Assembly: GCA_023423855.1 (NCBI GenBank)
Contig: JAFAEU010000061.1
Location: forward strand, 1 to 12,225
Direction: 5' to 3'
Source of the DNA: Pseudomonadota bacterium
GTDB lineage: Bacteria; Pseudomonadota; Gammaproteobacteria; Xanthomonadales; Xanthomonadaceae
DNA length: 12,225 nucleotides
Made by a program: the position numbers and the translations under genes. Below are positions 1-5,712 of the stretch, one piece after another (position 1 is the stretch's first letter; every line of letters begins with the position of its first letter). The notes under the pieces are model-generated. The model made no database searches. It was not told where the DNA came from and was given only the letters and a program-made list of their open reading frames with translations.

Positions 1-33
1 CTCGTGGCGAGCGACGAACGCGTCCTGCCTCAT
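1..33 (-). CDS. Start of a probable SpoIIM-like (stage II sporulation protein M family) gene, cut by the window edge
   Basis: Only the first 11 codons are inside the window; they read MRQDAFVARHE. The ATG (33-31) overlaps the TGA stop of the RDD gene as ATGA, which points to translational coupling and one operon. Family knowledge: RDD genes in Xanthomonadaceae and relatives are commonly followed by a SpoIIM-like membrane protein whose N-terminus begins in this manner (M-R-Q-x-x-F-V-x-R). The name rests on this short resemblance and on context, so it is tentative. That a coding region starts here is better supported than its identity. Confidence 0.5.
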   Translation of the reverse strand, partial: MRQDAFVARHE

Positions 34-713
34 GCGCGCCGCCCCGTCAGCCAGTTGGCCACGCCGAACAGCCGCACCACGCCGGCGTCGCCCTGCGCGC
101 CGGTCAGCGGCTCGGCGATGCCGGCCAGTTCCTGCTGCCGCTGCGGCGTGAGCGTCCCGGCGCGCTCGGCGAAGGCGATCACCGCCGCCTGCTCGCCCGG
201 CAGCAGCGGCACCGGCGGCGCGTGGATCGCATTGATGTGCGCGCCCGCGGCCTCGCGCGCCCGCGGCGCATGCACCACCATCGTCCGCGCCACGATGTCG
301 CCCAGCCGCCGGCCCCAGGGATCGATGAGGCTCGACGACAGGCCGAAGGCATAACCGAACGGCAGCATGTCGACGGTGCGCATCAGGTTGCGCACGAACG
401 CCGCCATCCAGCCGATCGGCGCGCCGTCGGCGGCGATCACGCGCAGTCCCATCGCGCGCTTGCCCGGCGTCTGCCCGTCCCACATCGCCTCGAACGCCAC
501 CGGGTAGGCCCAGATCACCAGGAACAGGAACACCAGATAGACACCGATGCCGACGCGCCCGAGGAAGCCGAGGAACATCGACGCGACCAGCACCAGCGCG
601 AAGCGGATCGACAGGTCGATCAGCCACGCGAACGCGCGCGGCACCGGGCCGGCGGCGGGCAGCCGCAGCGCGACGCCTTCGGGCGTGTGGATTTCGCGGA
701 CGGTATCGAGCAT
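30..713 (-). CDS. RDD family integral membrane protein
   Basis: A 227-residue inner-membrane protein of unknown exact function. The RDD signature is present: R26 in PRAFAWLID with D33 seven residues later, the GKRAMGLRV block at 84-92 (with QTPGKR before it), R108-N-L, and the terminal RRLGDIVARTMVV block at 135-147. Hydrophobic stretches at about 36-51 and 54-72 are membrane segments, and a weaker one lies near 116-130. Residues 150-227 form a soluble tail unusual in the shortest RDD proteins. The frame stays open upstream to 890, but that extension would run into the carbonic anhydrase gene and is arginine-rich noise. The ATG at 713 begins MLDTVREIHTPEG, a typical RDD N-terminus, with only a weak GGTGG ahead of it. 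RDD proteins have been linked to transport or ion homeostasis in some bacteria; nothing here fixes a substrate. The stop overlaps the next gene (ATGA). Confidence 0.9.
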   Translation of the reverse strand: MLDTVREIHTPEGVALRLPAAGPVPRAFAWLIDLSIRFALVLVASMFLGFLGRVGIGVYLVFLFLVIWAYPVAFEAMWDGQTPGKRAMGLRVIAADGAPIGWMAAFVRNLMRTVDMLPFGYAFGLSSSLIDPWGRRLGDIVARTMVVHAPRAREAAGAHINAIHAPPVPLLPGEQAAVIAFAERAGTLTPQRQQELAGIAEPLTGAQGDAGVVRLFGVANWLTGRRA

Positions 714-805
714 CAGCCGGCCACCGCGCCCGATGCGGTCATCGCGTCTGCCAAGCCCCTGTTCCCCCGTCCATCCAAGCGTCCGCCGCGTCGATCCCCG
801 TACCG

Positions 806-820
806 GCGCTACTGTAGCGC
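806..820. repeat. Perfect 15-base dyad in the gap between the carbonic anhydrase and RDD genes
   Basis: GCGCTAC-T-GTAGCGC is a perfect inverted repeat with 7-base arms and a 1-base centre. It lies 42 bases beyond the carbonic anhydrase stop and about 93 bases before the RDD start, in the 148-base gap 714-861. No T-tract follows it on either strand, so a classical terminator is not supported. With a 1-base centre it cannot form a good RNA hairpin, which fits a protein-binding operator better. Nothing else in the gap is convincing: no good -35/-10 pair was found for the RDD gene. Confidence 0.4.
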
Positions 821-861
821 GGGCCGTTCGTCCCCGACGCATCAAACCTGCAGGCGCAACC

Positions 862-1419
862 TCAGCCCAGCACTTCGCCCAGGTAGTCATCCTTCAGCCG
901 CACGTAGTGCCGCGCGCTGTAGTACAGCGCCTCGATCTGCGCGTCGTCGAGCCGGCGCACGAACCGCGCCGGGTTGCCCAGCCACAGTTCGCCCTCGCCC
1001 ACCACCTTGCCCGGCGGGACCAGCGCGCCGGCGCCGACGAAGCCATGCTTTTTCACCACCGCGCCGTCCATCACCACCGCGCCCATGCCGATCAGGCAGG
1101 CGTCCTCGATCCGGCAGGCGTGGATGATCGCCTTGTGGCCGACGGTGACGTCCTCGCCGATCACGGTGGCGAAGCCGCCGTTCTTCAGGTGCGGGCCGTC
1201 GTGGCTGACGTGGACCACCACGCCGTCCTGGACATTCGTGCGCGCGCCGATGCGGATGAAGTTGACGTCGCCGCGGACCACGGTCATCGGCCAGATCGAG
1301 ACGTCGTCGCCCAGCACCACGTCGCCGATCACCACGGCCGAGGGATCGATGTACACGCGCTGGCCGAGTTCGGGCAGCTTGCCGCGATAGCGGCGCAGGC
1401 GGGCAGGCAGGGGCGTCAT
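862..1419 (-). CDS. Gamma-class carbonic anhydrase-like (left-handed beta-helix) protein
   Basis: A 185-residue cytosolic protein of the gamma carbonic anhydrase/YrdA type, expected to form a trimer of left-handed beta-helices with metal sites at the subunit interfaces. The hexapeptide-repeat pattern runs from about residue 25 to 135 (IGDVVLGDDVSIWP, VIGEDVTVGH, LIGMGAVVMDGAVV). The three metal-ligand histidines are visible as H70, H95 and H100, with the 5-residue spacing H95/H100 of the family. R50-D51 and Q64-D65 match other conserved active-site positions. The acidic loop residues thought to act as proton shuttle in the archaeal enzyme Cam are not evident, as in most bacterial homologues, so real CO2 hydration activity is uncertain. 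The ATG at 1419 is chosen because the family N-terminus fits and longer starts run into the divergent aldehyde dehydrogenase. It has no ribosome-binding site; a TACAAT box ends 8 bases before it, suggesting a leaderless mRNA. Confidence 0.92.
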   Translation of the reverse strand: MTPLPARLRRYRGKLPELGQRVYIDPSAVVIGDVVLGDDVSIWPMTVVRGDVNFIRIGARTNVQDGVVVHVSHDGPHLKNGGFATVIGEDVTVGHKAIIHACRIEDACLIGMGAVVMDGAVVKKHGFVGAGALVPPGKVVGEGELWLGNPARFVRRLDDAQIEALYYSARHYVRLKDDYLGEVLG

Positions 1420-1427
1420 GGACGCGC

Positions 1428-1433
1428 ATTGTA
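1428..1433 (-). promoter_or_regulatory. -10 box (TACAAT) of the carbonic anhydrase-like gene, probably giving a leaderless transcript
   Basis: On the minus strand TACAAT (5 of 6 matches to TATAAT) is followed by 8 bases and then the ATG at 1419, so transcription would begin at or within a base or two of the start codon. There is no Shine-Dalgarno sequence in between. The -35 region is poor, so this is a tentative call. Confidence 0.4.
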
Positions 1434-1458
1434 GTGCCCCGGCTCGATCCGCCGCGCC

Positions 1459-1464
1459 TACACT
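1459..1464 (+). promoter_or_regulatory. -10 box (TACACT) of the aldehyde dehydrogenase gene, probably giving a leaderless transcript
   Basis: TACACT (4 of 6 matches to TATAAT) is followed by 7 bases (TCCGGAC) and the ATG at 1472. This mirrors the divergent gene. No clear -35 is seen. The two boxes are only 25 bases apart, so polymerases on the two promoters would compete for the same DNA. Confidence 0.35.
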
Positions 1465-1471
1465 TCCGGAC

Positions 1472-2887
1472 ATGGACGCCACCCCCGAGACACCTGTCGC
1501 CGAACTGGCGCCCACCCTGGCCCGCCTGCGCGCCGCCTGGCAGGCCCGCAAGCCCGGCCCCGCGCAGCGCCGCGACGACCTCGCGCGCCTGCGCGACGCG
1601 CTCAAGCGCCGCCTGCCGGAGATGGCCGACGCCATCGCCGCCGATTTCGGCCACCGCTCGCGCCACGAGTCGTTCATCGCCGACGGCATGACCGTGCTGA
1701 CCGAACTCGACCACCTGCGCCGCCACCTGCGCGGCTGGATGAAGCCGCGGCGCGTGGGCACCGGCTGGCGCTTCTGGCCGGCGCGCGGGGAGGTGCGCAG
1801 CGAGCCGGTGGGCGTGGTCGGCGTGATTTCGCCCTGGAACTACCCGGTCAACCTGGCGCTGATCCCGCTCGCCACCGCGATCGCCGCCGGCAACCATGTC
1901 TTCCTCAAGCCGTCCGAGCACACGCCGCGCAGCGCCGACTTCCTGCGCTCGCTGCTGGCCGAGGTATTTCCCGCCGACCGCGTCGCCGTCGCCACCGGCG
2001 GCGCCGAGGTCGCCGCCGCCTTCGCCGCGCTGCCGCTCGACCACCTCGTGTTCACCGGCTCGACCGCGGTCGGCCGCAAGGTGATGGCCGCGGCCGCCAC
2101 CAACCTCACCCCGCTGACGCTGGAGCTGGGCGGCAAGTCTCCGGCGATCGTCTGCGACGACATGCCGGTCGACCGCGCCGCCGCACGGCTCGCCACCGGC
2201 AAGTGGTTCAACGGCGGCCAGACCTGCATCGCCCCGGACTACGTGCTGCTGGTCGGCGATGCCGCGCGCCGCGATGCGCTGGTGCAGGCGCTGCGCGACG
2301 AGGTCGCCGCGCGCTACGGCGACCTGTCCGACGCCGGCGACTACACCCGCATCATCAACGACGCCCAGTTCGCGCGGCTGCAGGGCCATCTCGACGACGC
2401 GCGCGCGCGCGGGCTCGACATCGTTGCGCTGGCGTCGACGCACGACCCCGCCGCGCGCCTGTTCGCGCCGACCCTGGTGCTCGAACCCGGCGACGACGCG
2501 ACGGTGATGCAGGAAGAGATCTTCGGCCCGATCCTGCCGATCCGCAGCGTCGACTCGCTCGATGCCGCGATCGCGCACGTCAACGCCAACGACCGCCCGC
2601 TGGCGCTCTACCCCTTCAGCCACGACCGCGCCAGCGTCGAGAAGATCCTGCACCACACCCTCGCCGGCGGCGTCACCGTCAACGACACCCTGCTGCACTT
2701 CGGCATCAACGCCCTGCCCTTCGGCGGCGTCGGCGCCAGCGGCATGGGCGCCTACCACGGCCGCGCCGGCTTCGACGCCATGAGCAAGCAGCTGCCGATC
2801 CTGTGGCAGCCGCGTCGCGCCGGCAGCGACCTGCTCAAGCCGCCGTATACGAAGGTGGCGAAGTTCATCGACTTCCTGGTGCGCTGA
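1472..2887 (+). CDS. NAD(P)-dependent aldehyde dehydrogenase, coniferyl aldehyde dehydrogenase type
   Basis: A 471-residue cytosolic enzyme oxidising an aldehyde to its acid. The full set of catalytic features is present: PWNYP at 121-125 with oxyanion-hole N123, cofactor-binding FTGSTAVG at 194-201, general base E218 in LELGGKSP, nucleophile C252 in GGQTCIAPDY, and the EEIFGP block near 348-353. The short length without an N-terminal extension and the GQTCIAPDY active site are those of the ALDH3/coniferyl aldehyde dehydrogenase (CalB) branch. The natural substrate could be an aromatic or a fatty aldehyde. An upstream in-frame ATG at 1418 adds 18 residues but overlaps the divergent gene's start codon, so the ATG at 1472, which begins MDATPETPVAEL, is preferred. 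It probably forms an operon with the zinc-ribbon gene 4 bases downstream. Confidence 0.93.
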   Translation: MDATPETPVAELAPTLARLRAAWQARKPGPAQRRDDLARLRDALKRRLPEMADAIAADFGHRSRHESFIADGMTVLTELDHLRRHLRGWMKPRRVGTGWRFWPARGEVRSEPVGVVGVISPWNYPVNLALIPLATAIAAGNHVFLKPSEHTPRSADFLRSLLAEVFPADRVAVATGGAEVAAAFAALPLDHLVFTGSTAVGRKVMAAAATNLTPLTLELGGKSPAIVCDDMPVDRAAARLATGKWFNGGQTCIAPDYVLLVGDAARRDALVQALRDEVAARYGDLSDAGDYTRIINDAQFARLQGHLDDARARGLDIVALASTHDPAARLFAPTLVLEPGDDATVMQEEIFGPILPIRSVDSLDAAIAHVNANDRPLALYPFSHDRASVEKILHHTLAGGVTVNDTLLHFGINALPFGGVGASGMGAYHGRAGFDAMSKQLPILWQPRRAGSDLLKPPYTKVAKFIDFLVR

Positions 2888-2891
2888 CGCC

Positions 2892-3341
2892 ATGCCCGCC
2901 TGCCCGGTCGATCGATCCACGATGCAGGCCATCGCGCTGCGCGGCGGCCAAGCCGAACACCAGTGCCCGCGCTGTGCCGGGCTGTGGATGCCCGGCGCAC
3001 TGGTGCGTGCGAGCCTCGGCGAAATCCCGCGCCAGCGCCTGCGGGCGGCCGGCAGCGCGCGCAGGCTGCGCTGTCCCGACGACGACGGCGCACTGGTCGC
3101 GATCATGCACCGTGGCGTCGAGATCGACGTCTGTCCGCGCTGCAGCGGCGTCTGGCTCGACGCCGGCGAGCGCATGCGCATGCTCGAGGCGTCGCGGCCA
3201 CCGGCCAGGCGCCAGACAGGCGCCACCGACCTCTCCGGCGCCGTCGAACTGATCGATCTCGGCGCCGGGCTGCTCGACGGCGCCGGCGACGTCGCGGGCA
3301 AGCTGCTCGAGTTCGTCGGCGAGGCCTTGTCCTCGCTCTAG
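2892..3341 (+). CDS. Small protein with two zf-TFIIB zinc-ribbon domains
   Basis: A 149-residue soluble protein with two copies of the zf-TFIIB-like zinc ribbon. Copy 1 is CPVD at 4-7 with CPRCAGLWM at 25-33. Copy 2 is CPDD at 61-64 with CPRCSGVWLDAGE at 81-93. In each copy the first knuckle has one cysteine plus an aspartate (C4/D7, C61/D64), and the second has two cysteines (C25/C28, C81/C84), a common variant of the family. The pattern predicts two bound metal ions. Residues 112-149 form an amphipathic, alanine- and glycine-rich tail (LSGAVELIDLGAGLLDGAG). Function is unknown for the family; nucleic acid or protein binding is usually assumed. The ATG lies 4 bases after the aldehyde dehydrogenase stop, so the two are almost certainly co-transcribed. 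Whether they act together is not shown. Confidence 0.85.
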   Translation: MPACPVDRSTMQAIALRGGQAEHQCPRCAGLWMPGALVRASLGEIPRQRLRAAGSARRLRCPDDDGALVAIMHRGVEIDVCPRCSGVWLDAGERMRMLEASRPPARRQTGATDLSGAVELIDLGAGLLDGAGDVAGKLLEFVGEALSSL

Positions 3342-3356
3342 GCCTGCAGTCGCCGC

Positions 3357-3477
3357 ATGGAGTCGTGAACTGGAACCTGCGCCGGACCACGAGGATCCCT
3401 CGCCGCCGGTGCCCGACTGCCGGGCCCTGCTGCTGGCGCTGTTCCGGCCGGTGGACATCGCGCCGATGGCGGGCTGA
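3357..3477 (+). pseudogene. Possible remnant of a small (about 39-residue) reading frame interrupted by one base
   Basis: From 3361 to the TGA at 3475-3477 one plus frame reads SRELEPAPDHEDPSPPVPDC followed by RALLLALFRPVDIAPMAG. It is acidic and then hydrophobic, with about 89 percent G or C in third positions, unlike the arginine-rich shadows common in this DNA. It has no good start: the ATG at 3357-3359 is one base out of frame and meets TGA after three codons. Removing one G from the ATGG would give a clean small protein. It may be a broken gene, a sequencing error, or chance; there is no ribosome-binding site. The rest of the gap 3342-3529 shows only a 5-base-stem hairpin (3411-3425) without a T-tract. 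Confidence 0.22.
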
Positions 3478-3529
3478 CGCCCCCTTCCGGGCCACCCGCA
3501 CCGGGGCCTTCGCCGCGATTCGGCCGCAT

Positions 3530-3559
3530 TTGACACTGCCGAGCAGCCGGCAGTAGGAT
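3530..3559 (+). promoter_or_regulatory. Strong sigma-70 type promoter of the three-gene plus-strand unit
   Basis: A perfect -35 box TTGACA (3530-3535) is followed by an 18-base spacer and TAGGAT (3554-3559; 4 of 6 matches to TATAAT). The start point should fall near 3566, giving a leader of roughly 35 bases that holds a good ribosome-binding site, AGGGAGG (3585-3591), 10 bases before the ATG at 3602. It is the best promoter in the window. Confidence 0.65.
3536..3553. repeat. Perfect dyad filling the promoter spacer: candidate operator
   Basis: CTGCCG (3536-3541), AGCAGC, CGGCAG (3548-3553) is a perfect inverted repeat with 6-base arms and a 6-base centre. It occupies the whole 18-base spacer between the -35 and -10 boxes and touches both. 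A dimeric regulator bound here would either block polymerase or, in the manner of MerR-type activators that bind dyads inside over-long spacers, remodel the promoter. No regulator gene is visible in the window. Confidence 0.5.
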
Positions 3560-3601
3560 GCCATTCGTCAAGTTGCGTCCTGTCAGGGAGGCACGTCGTT
3601 C

Positions 3602-4438
3602 ATGGCAGCTACCCATGAAGCGGAGCGACCTTCGCTGCAGCTTGCCGGCACGTCGAAGAAGCGGCTGTTCTTCACCGGCCCCCCGCAGGCGCTCACCGGC
3701 CTGATTCCCCTGGTCAACAACAGCGACGCGAAGCTCAAGCTGCGCAGCATCGGGCTGTCCTCGCCGTCGCTGAAGGGCGCCGCCAGGCTGCCGCTGGGAA
3801 CGATGCCGTTCTATGCCCGGCTGCATCCGGGCGAGCAGGCGGATGTGCCCGGCACCATCATGCTGGACTCGAGCACACCTCCGGGCAGCCACCGGCTCGA
3901 GATCACCGTCGGCGACACCACTGTGCCGGTCGAGGCGCATGTCGAGGAAGTGGTCGACCTGCGGATGAGTCCCGCGCAGATCACGATCCTGGCCGGAAGC
4001 ACGACCAGTTTCACGCGCACCCTGGTGGTCGAGAACGCCGGCAATGTCGACCTCCCGACCGGCGAGCTGTGCGAGACGCCGATCGTCGACTCGAACGATC
4101 TCGCCTCGGCGCTGGTGGCCGGGATCAACGATTCGGACAAGTCGACCATCGAGGCCATGGTCAAGGGCATCCTGCTGAAGTGGGGAGAGCTCAACGCCGG
4201 CACGCTCGTCACCCGCCGGCCGGCGATGGTCCTGCATCCCGGGCAGAAGCTTGCCGTCGAGATCCGGTTCGAACTGCCGGCCACGCTGAAGCCGCTGCGC
4301 CACTACTGGGCGAACCTGCAGCTGTACAACGCAGCGCTGTCGGTCGACATCTACACCACCGCCAACTATGGCCGCAAAGCCGCGGATGGCCGCAAGAAGG
4401 CGGCCAAGCGCGGCAAAACCAGGGAGAGCGCCAGATGA
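3602..4438 (+). CDS. Unrecognised protein with two immunoglobulin-like beta-sandwich domains and a basic tail
   Basis: A 278-residue protein I cannot assign to a named family. Two beta-rich regions are seen, about residues 10-115 and 120-255, each built of alternating hydrophobic strands. They carry turns of the L-x-PGxxxxV type (ARLHPGEQADVPG at 72-84; MVLHPGQKLAVEIRFELP at 209-226), a pattern of immunoglobulin-like or NPCBM-associated/COG1470-type domains. A helical insert (about 165-195, with SALVAGIND and IEAMVKGILLKWGEL) interrupts the second. The last 22 residues (257-278) hold 10 lysines or arginines and could bind nucleic acid, membrane or an acidic partner. There is no signal peptide or membrane segment, so it is probably cytosolic. 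The start has an AGGGAGG site 10 bases upstream. Its stop overlaps the next ATG (ATGA). The turn and strand pattern also resembles the C-terminal domain of the protein encoded at 11040-12035. Confidence 0.85.
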   Translation: MAATHEAERPSLQLAGTSKKRLFFTGPPQALTGLIPLVNNSDAKLKLRSIGLSSPSLKGAARLPLGTMPFYARLHPGEQADVPGTIMLDSSTPPGSHRLEITVGDTTVPVEAHVEEVVDLRMSPAQITILAGSTTSFTRTLVVENAGNVDLPTGELCETPIVDSNDLASALVAGINDSDKSTIEAMVKGILLKWGELNAGTLVTRRPAMVLHPGQKLAVEIRFELPATLKPLRHYWANLQLYNAALSVDIYTTANYGRKAADGRKKAAKRGKTRESAR

Positions 4439-4956
4439 ACAAGGGAGGATCGGCCCCCAGCATCCCGAAGGACTTCACGCTCGGGATCGGAGGCACTGGC
4501 TCGACCATCCATATCGACAGCGACCTGGACAACATCCGCATTCCGGAGATCGGGCCCATCACCACCACCTCGACGGTGAATGGCGATTCCAAGGTCGGCC
4601 TGAAGGTCGAGCCGCTGAAGATCGAGCCGCTGACGGTCACCAGCAACTCCAACACGAACTCCGTGGTCGACCTCAAGCCGGTGGCCGTGGATTCGTGCCA
4701 GACGATCAAGATCGCGCCATTGCCGCCGATACGCATGGAGCAGCCGTACTCGCAGCACTTCGGGTTTGTCGTCATGGGCGTGGAACTGTTCGGCTTCAAC
4801 AGCTCGGGCAGCTACGAGACGCTGCTGAACCATCCGGCGCGTGGCGCGCCGTGCTGCGGACACCATGCCGATGGCGAGCACGGGCGGCCAGGCGTCCGAT
4901 CCGAATCCACCGTGACGCGCAACGACCGTGGACTTCGCGTCCGCATCGGCGGGTAG
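4435..4956 (+). CDS. Unrecognised 173-residue protein with a low-complexity, beta-rich N-terminal half
   Basis: The ATG overlaps the previous stop (ATGA), with AGGGAGAG at 4421-4428 as ribosome-binding site, so it is translationally coupled. Residues 10-100 contain almost no helix-forming sequence. They consist of short alternating strands rich in I, V, T, S and N with repeated P-L-x-[IV] units (VEPLKIEPLTV at 58-68; IAPLPPI at 93-99) and the chain STIHIDSDLDNIRIPEIGPI at 23-42. This looks like a repetitive beta-solenoid, a fibrous segment or a disordered linker. Residues 101-130 (MEQPYSQHFGFVVMGVELFGF and SSGSYETLL) are a compact hydrophobic element. The end (135-173) is rich in H, C, G and R (APCCGHH at 138-144). 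No signal peptide. One counted 60-base stretch (4561-4620) has 37 G or C, below the housekeeping genes. Family and function unknown; that it is a real gene is well supported by overlap and coding pattern. Confidence 0.75.
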   Translation: MNKGGSAPSIPKDFTLGIGGTGSTIHIDSDLDNIRIPEIGPITTTSTVNGDSKVGLKVEPLKIEPLTVTSNSNTNSVVDLKPVAVDSCQTIKIAPLPPIRMEQPYSQHFGFVVMGVELFGFNSSGSYETLLNHPARGAPCCGHHADGEHGRPGVRSESTVTRNDRGLRVRIGG

Positions 4957-4987
4957 CCGCGCGCACCTTCCCGCCAGGAGACCCATC

Positions 4988-5689
4988 ATGCAGTCCTCCC
5001 GCTACGCCAACGACCCCGCACAGGCCAGGGGACCGGAAGTCCTCTACGGCTACTGCCACGACAGCCGCAGGATGCGGATGATGGACTACGGCGATTTCAT
5101 GAGTAACCTCAACCGGGGCTACTCCAACCTGTACCAGGCCCCGGCCGGCATGGCCTCCGCCCTCGCCCCCGCCGCCAACGCGTTCGCGCCGGACCACCGG
5201 CGCCAGCAAGGCTGCGGCTGCCGTGACGAACCGGAGGATTGCAGCTGCAACTGCTGCATCCAGTGCGCGGACATCGTCGAGCACGCCTACTGCGGCGAGA
5301 CCCGCAAGATTCCGATCACCTTCGACAACGACTCGCGCCGCGAGCGCCAGGTCAGCCTGCAGATCGGCGGGTTCAACACCGACGGCGGACATCCGCTGCC
5401 GTGGAAGGCCTCGCTCTCGGACGCGACGTTCACCCTGGGCCCGTGCAGCCGGAAGAACGTGCTGGTGACGGTCGACATCGACTGCGGGCAGGGCAACTTC
5501 AGGGAGGCCGCCGTCAACGTGTCCGCGGACGCCGGACCGGCCCGCGCCACGCTCGAGTCGTGCACGGTCGGCTACGCGCGACTCGCCGCCGACGGCTGCC
5601 TCATCCGCCCGCTCATCGTCGCGGTCGCGGTCCTACCCGACCATTGCCACGCGCACAGGGTCAGCTGCCTGTGCGGTTGCTGCTGCTGA
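4988..5689 (+). CDS. Unrecognised cysteine-rich protein with a beta-sandwich core
   Basis: A 233-residue protein, third of the plus-strand unit, 31 bases after the previous stop, with AGGAG (4976-4980) 7 bases before the ATG. It has 19 cysteines. Eight are clustered at 76-102 (GCGC at 75-78, DCSCNCCIQC at 84-93, YCGE at 101-104), and five lie in the last seven residues (CLCGCCC). Between them, residues about 105-195 form an immunoglobulin-like beta-sandwich starting KIPITFDNDSRRERQVSLQI. An alanine- and proline-rich linker (50-70) separates the N-terminal, tyrosine-rich region. There is no signal peptide, so the cysteines are probably kept reduced in the cytosol, where they could bind metal or a cofactor, form thioester or disulfide links, or be modified. 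No known CxxC ferredoxin pattern is matched. The stop lies 4 bases from the stop of the converging polyketide synthase gene. Confidence 0.82.
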   Translation: MQSSRYANDPAQARGPEVLYGYCHDSRRMRMMDYGDFMSNLNRGYSNLYQAPAGMASALAPAANAFAPDHRRQQGCGCRDEPEDCSCNCCIQCADIVEHAYCGETRKIPITFDNDSRRERQVSLQIGGFNTDGGHPLPWKASLSDATFTLGPCSRKNVLVTVDIDCGQGNFREAAVNVSADAGPARATLESCTVGYARLAADGCLIRPLIVAVAVLPDHCHAHRVSCLCGCCC

Positions 5690-5712
5690 CCGGTCAGGCG
5701 CGCTGAGCGCGC
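5686..5712. terminator. Palindrome over both converging stop codons plus a GC-rich hairpin: candidate bidirectional terminator
   Basis: CTGACCGGTCAG (5686-5697) is a perfect 12-base palindrome that contains the TGA of the plus gene (5687-5689) and the TGA of the minus gene (complement of 5694-5696). Directly next to it GCGCGC-TGA-GCGCGC (5698-5712) is a perfect 6-base stem with a 3-base loop. No T-tract follows on either strand, so factor-independent termination is uncertain, but there is no other candidate between the two operons. Confidence 0.35.

Noticed and set aside
887..3301. Long open frame on the minus strand (804 codons) across the aldehyde dehydrogenase gene
   Set aside because: It is rich in R, G, A, H and Q without domain motifs and lies opposite a gene with every aldehyde dehydrogenase motif. 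It is a shadow of GC-rich codon use.
3411..3425. Hairpin GCCCG-ACTGC-CGGGC as terminator of the aldehyde dehydrogenase operon
   Set aside because: The stem is only 5 bases, no T-tract follows, and in DNA of this GC content such stems are frequent.
3602..5689. Secreted or surface structure (pilus, S-layer) for the three plus-strand proteins
   Set aside because: None has a signal peptide, lipobox or membrane segment, and no secretion or sortase gene is in the window.
4988..5689. Ribosomal peptide (RiPP) precursor because of the cysteine-rich end
   Set aside because: At 233 residues with a folded beta core it is far longer than usual precursors, and no modifying enzyme of a RiPP class is nearby.
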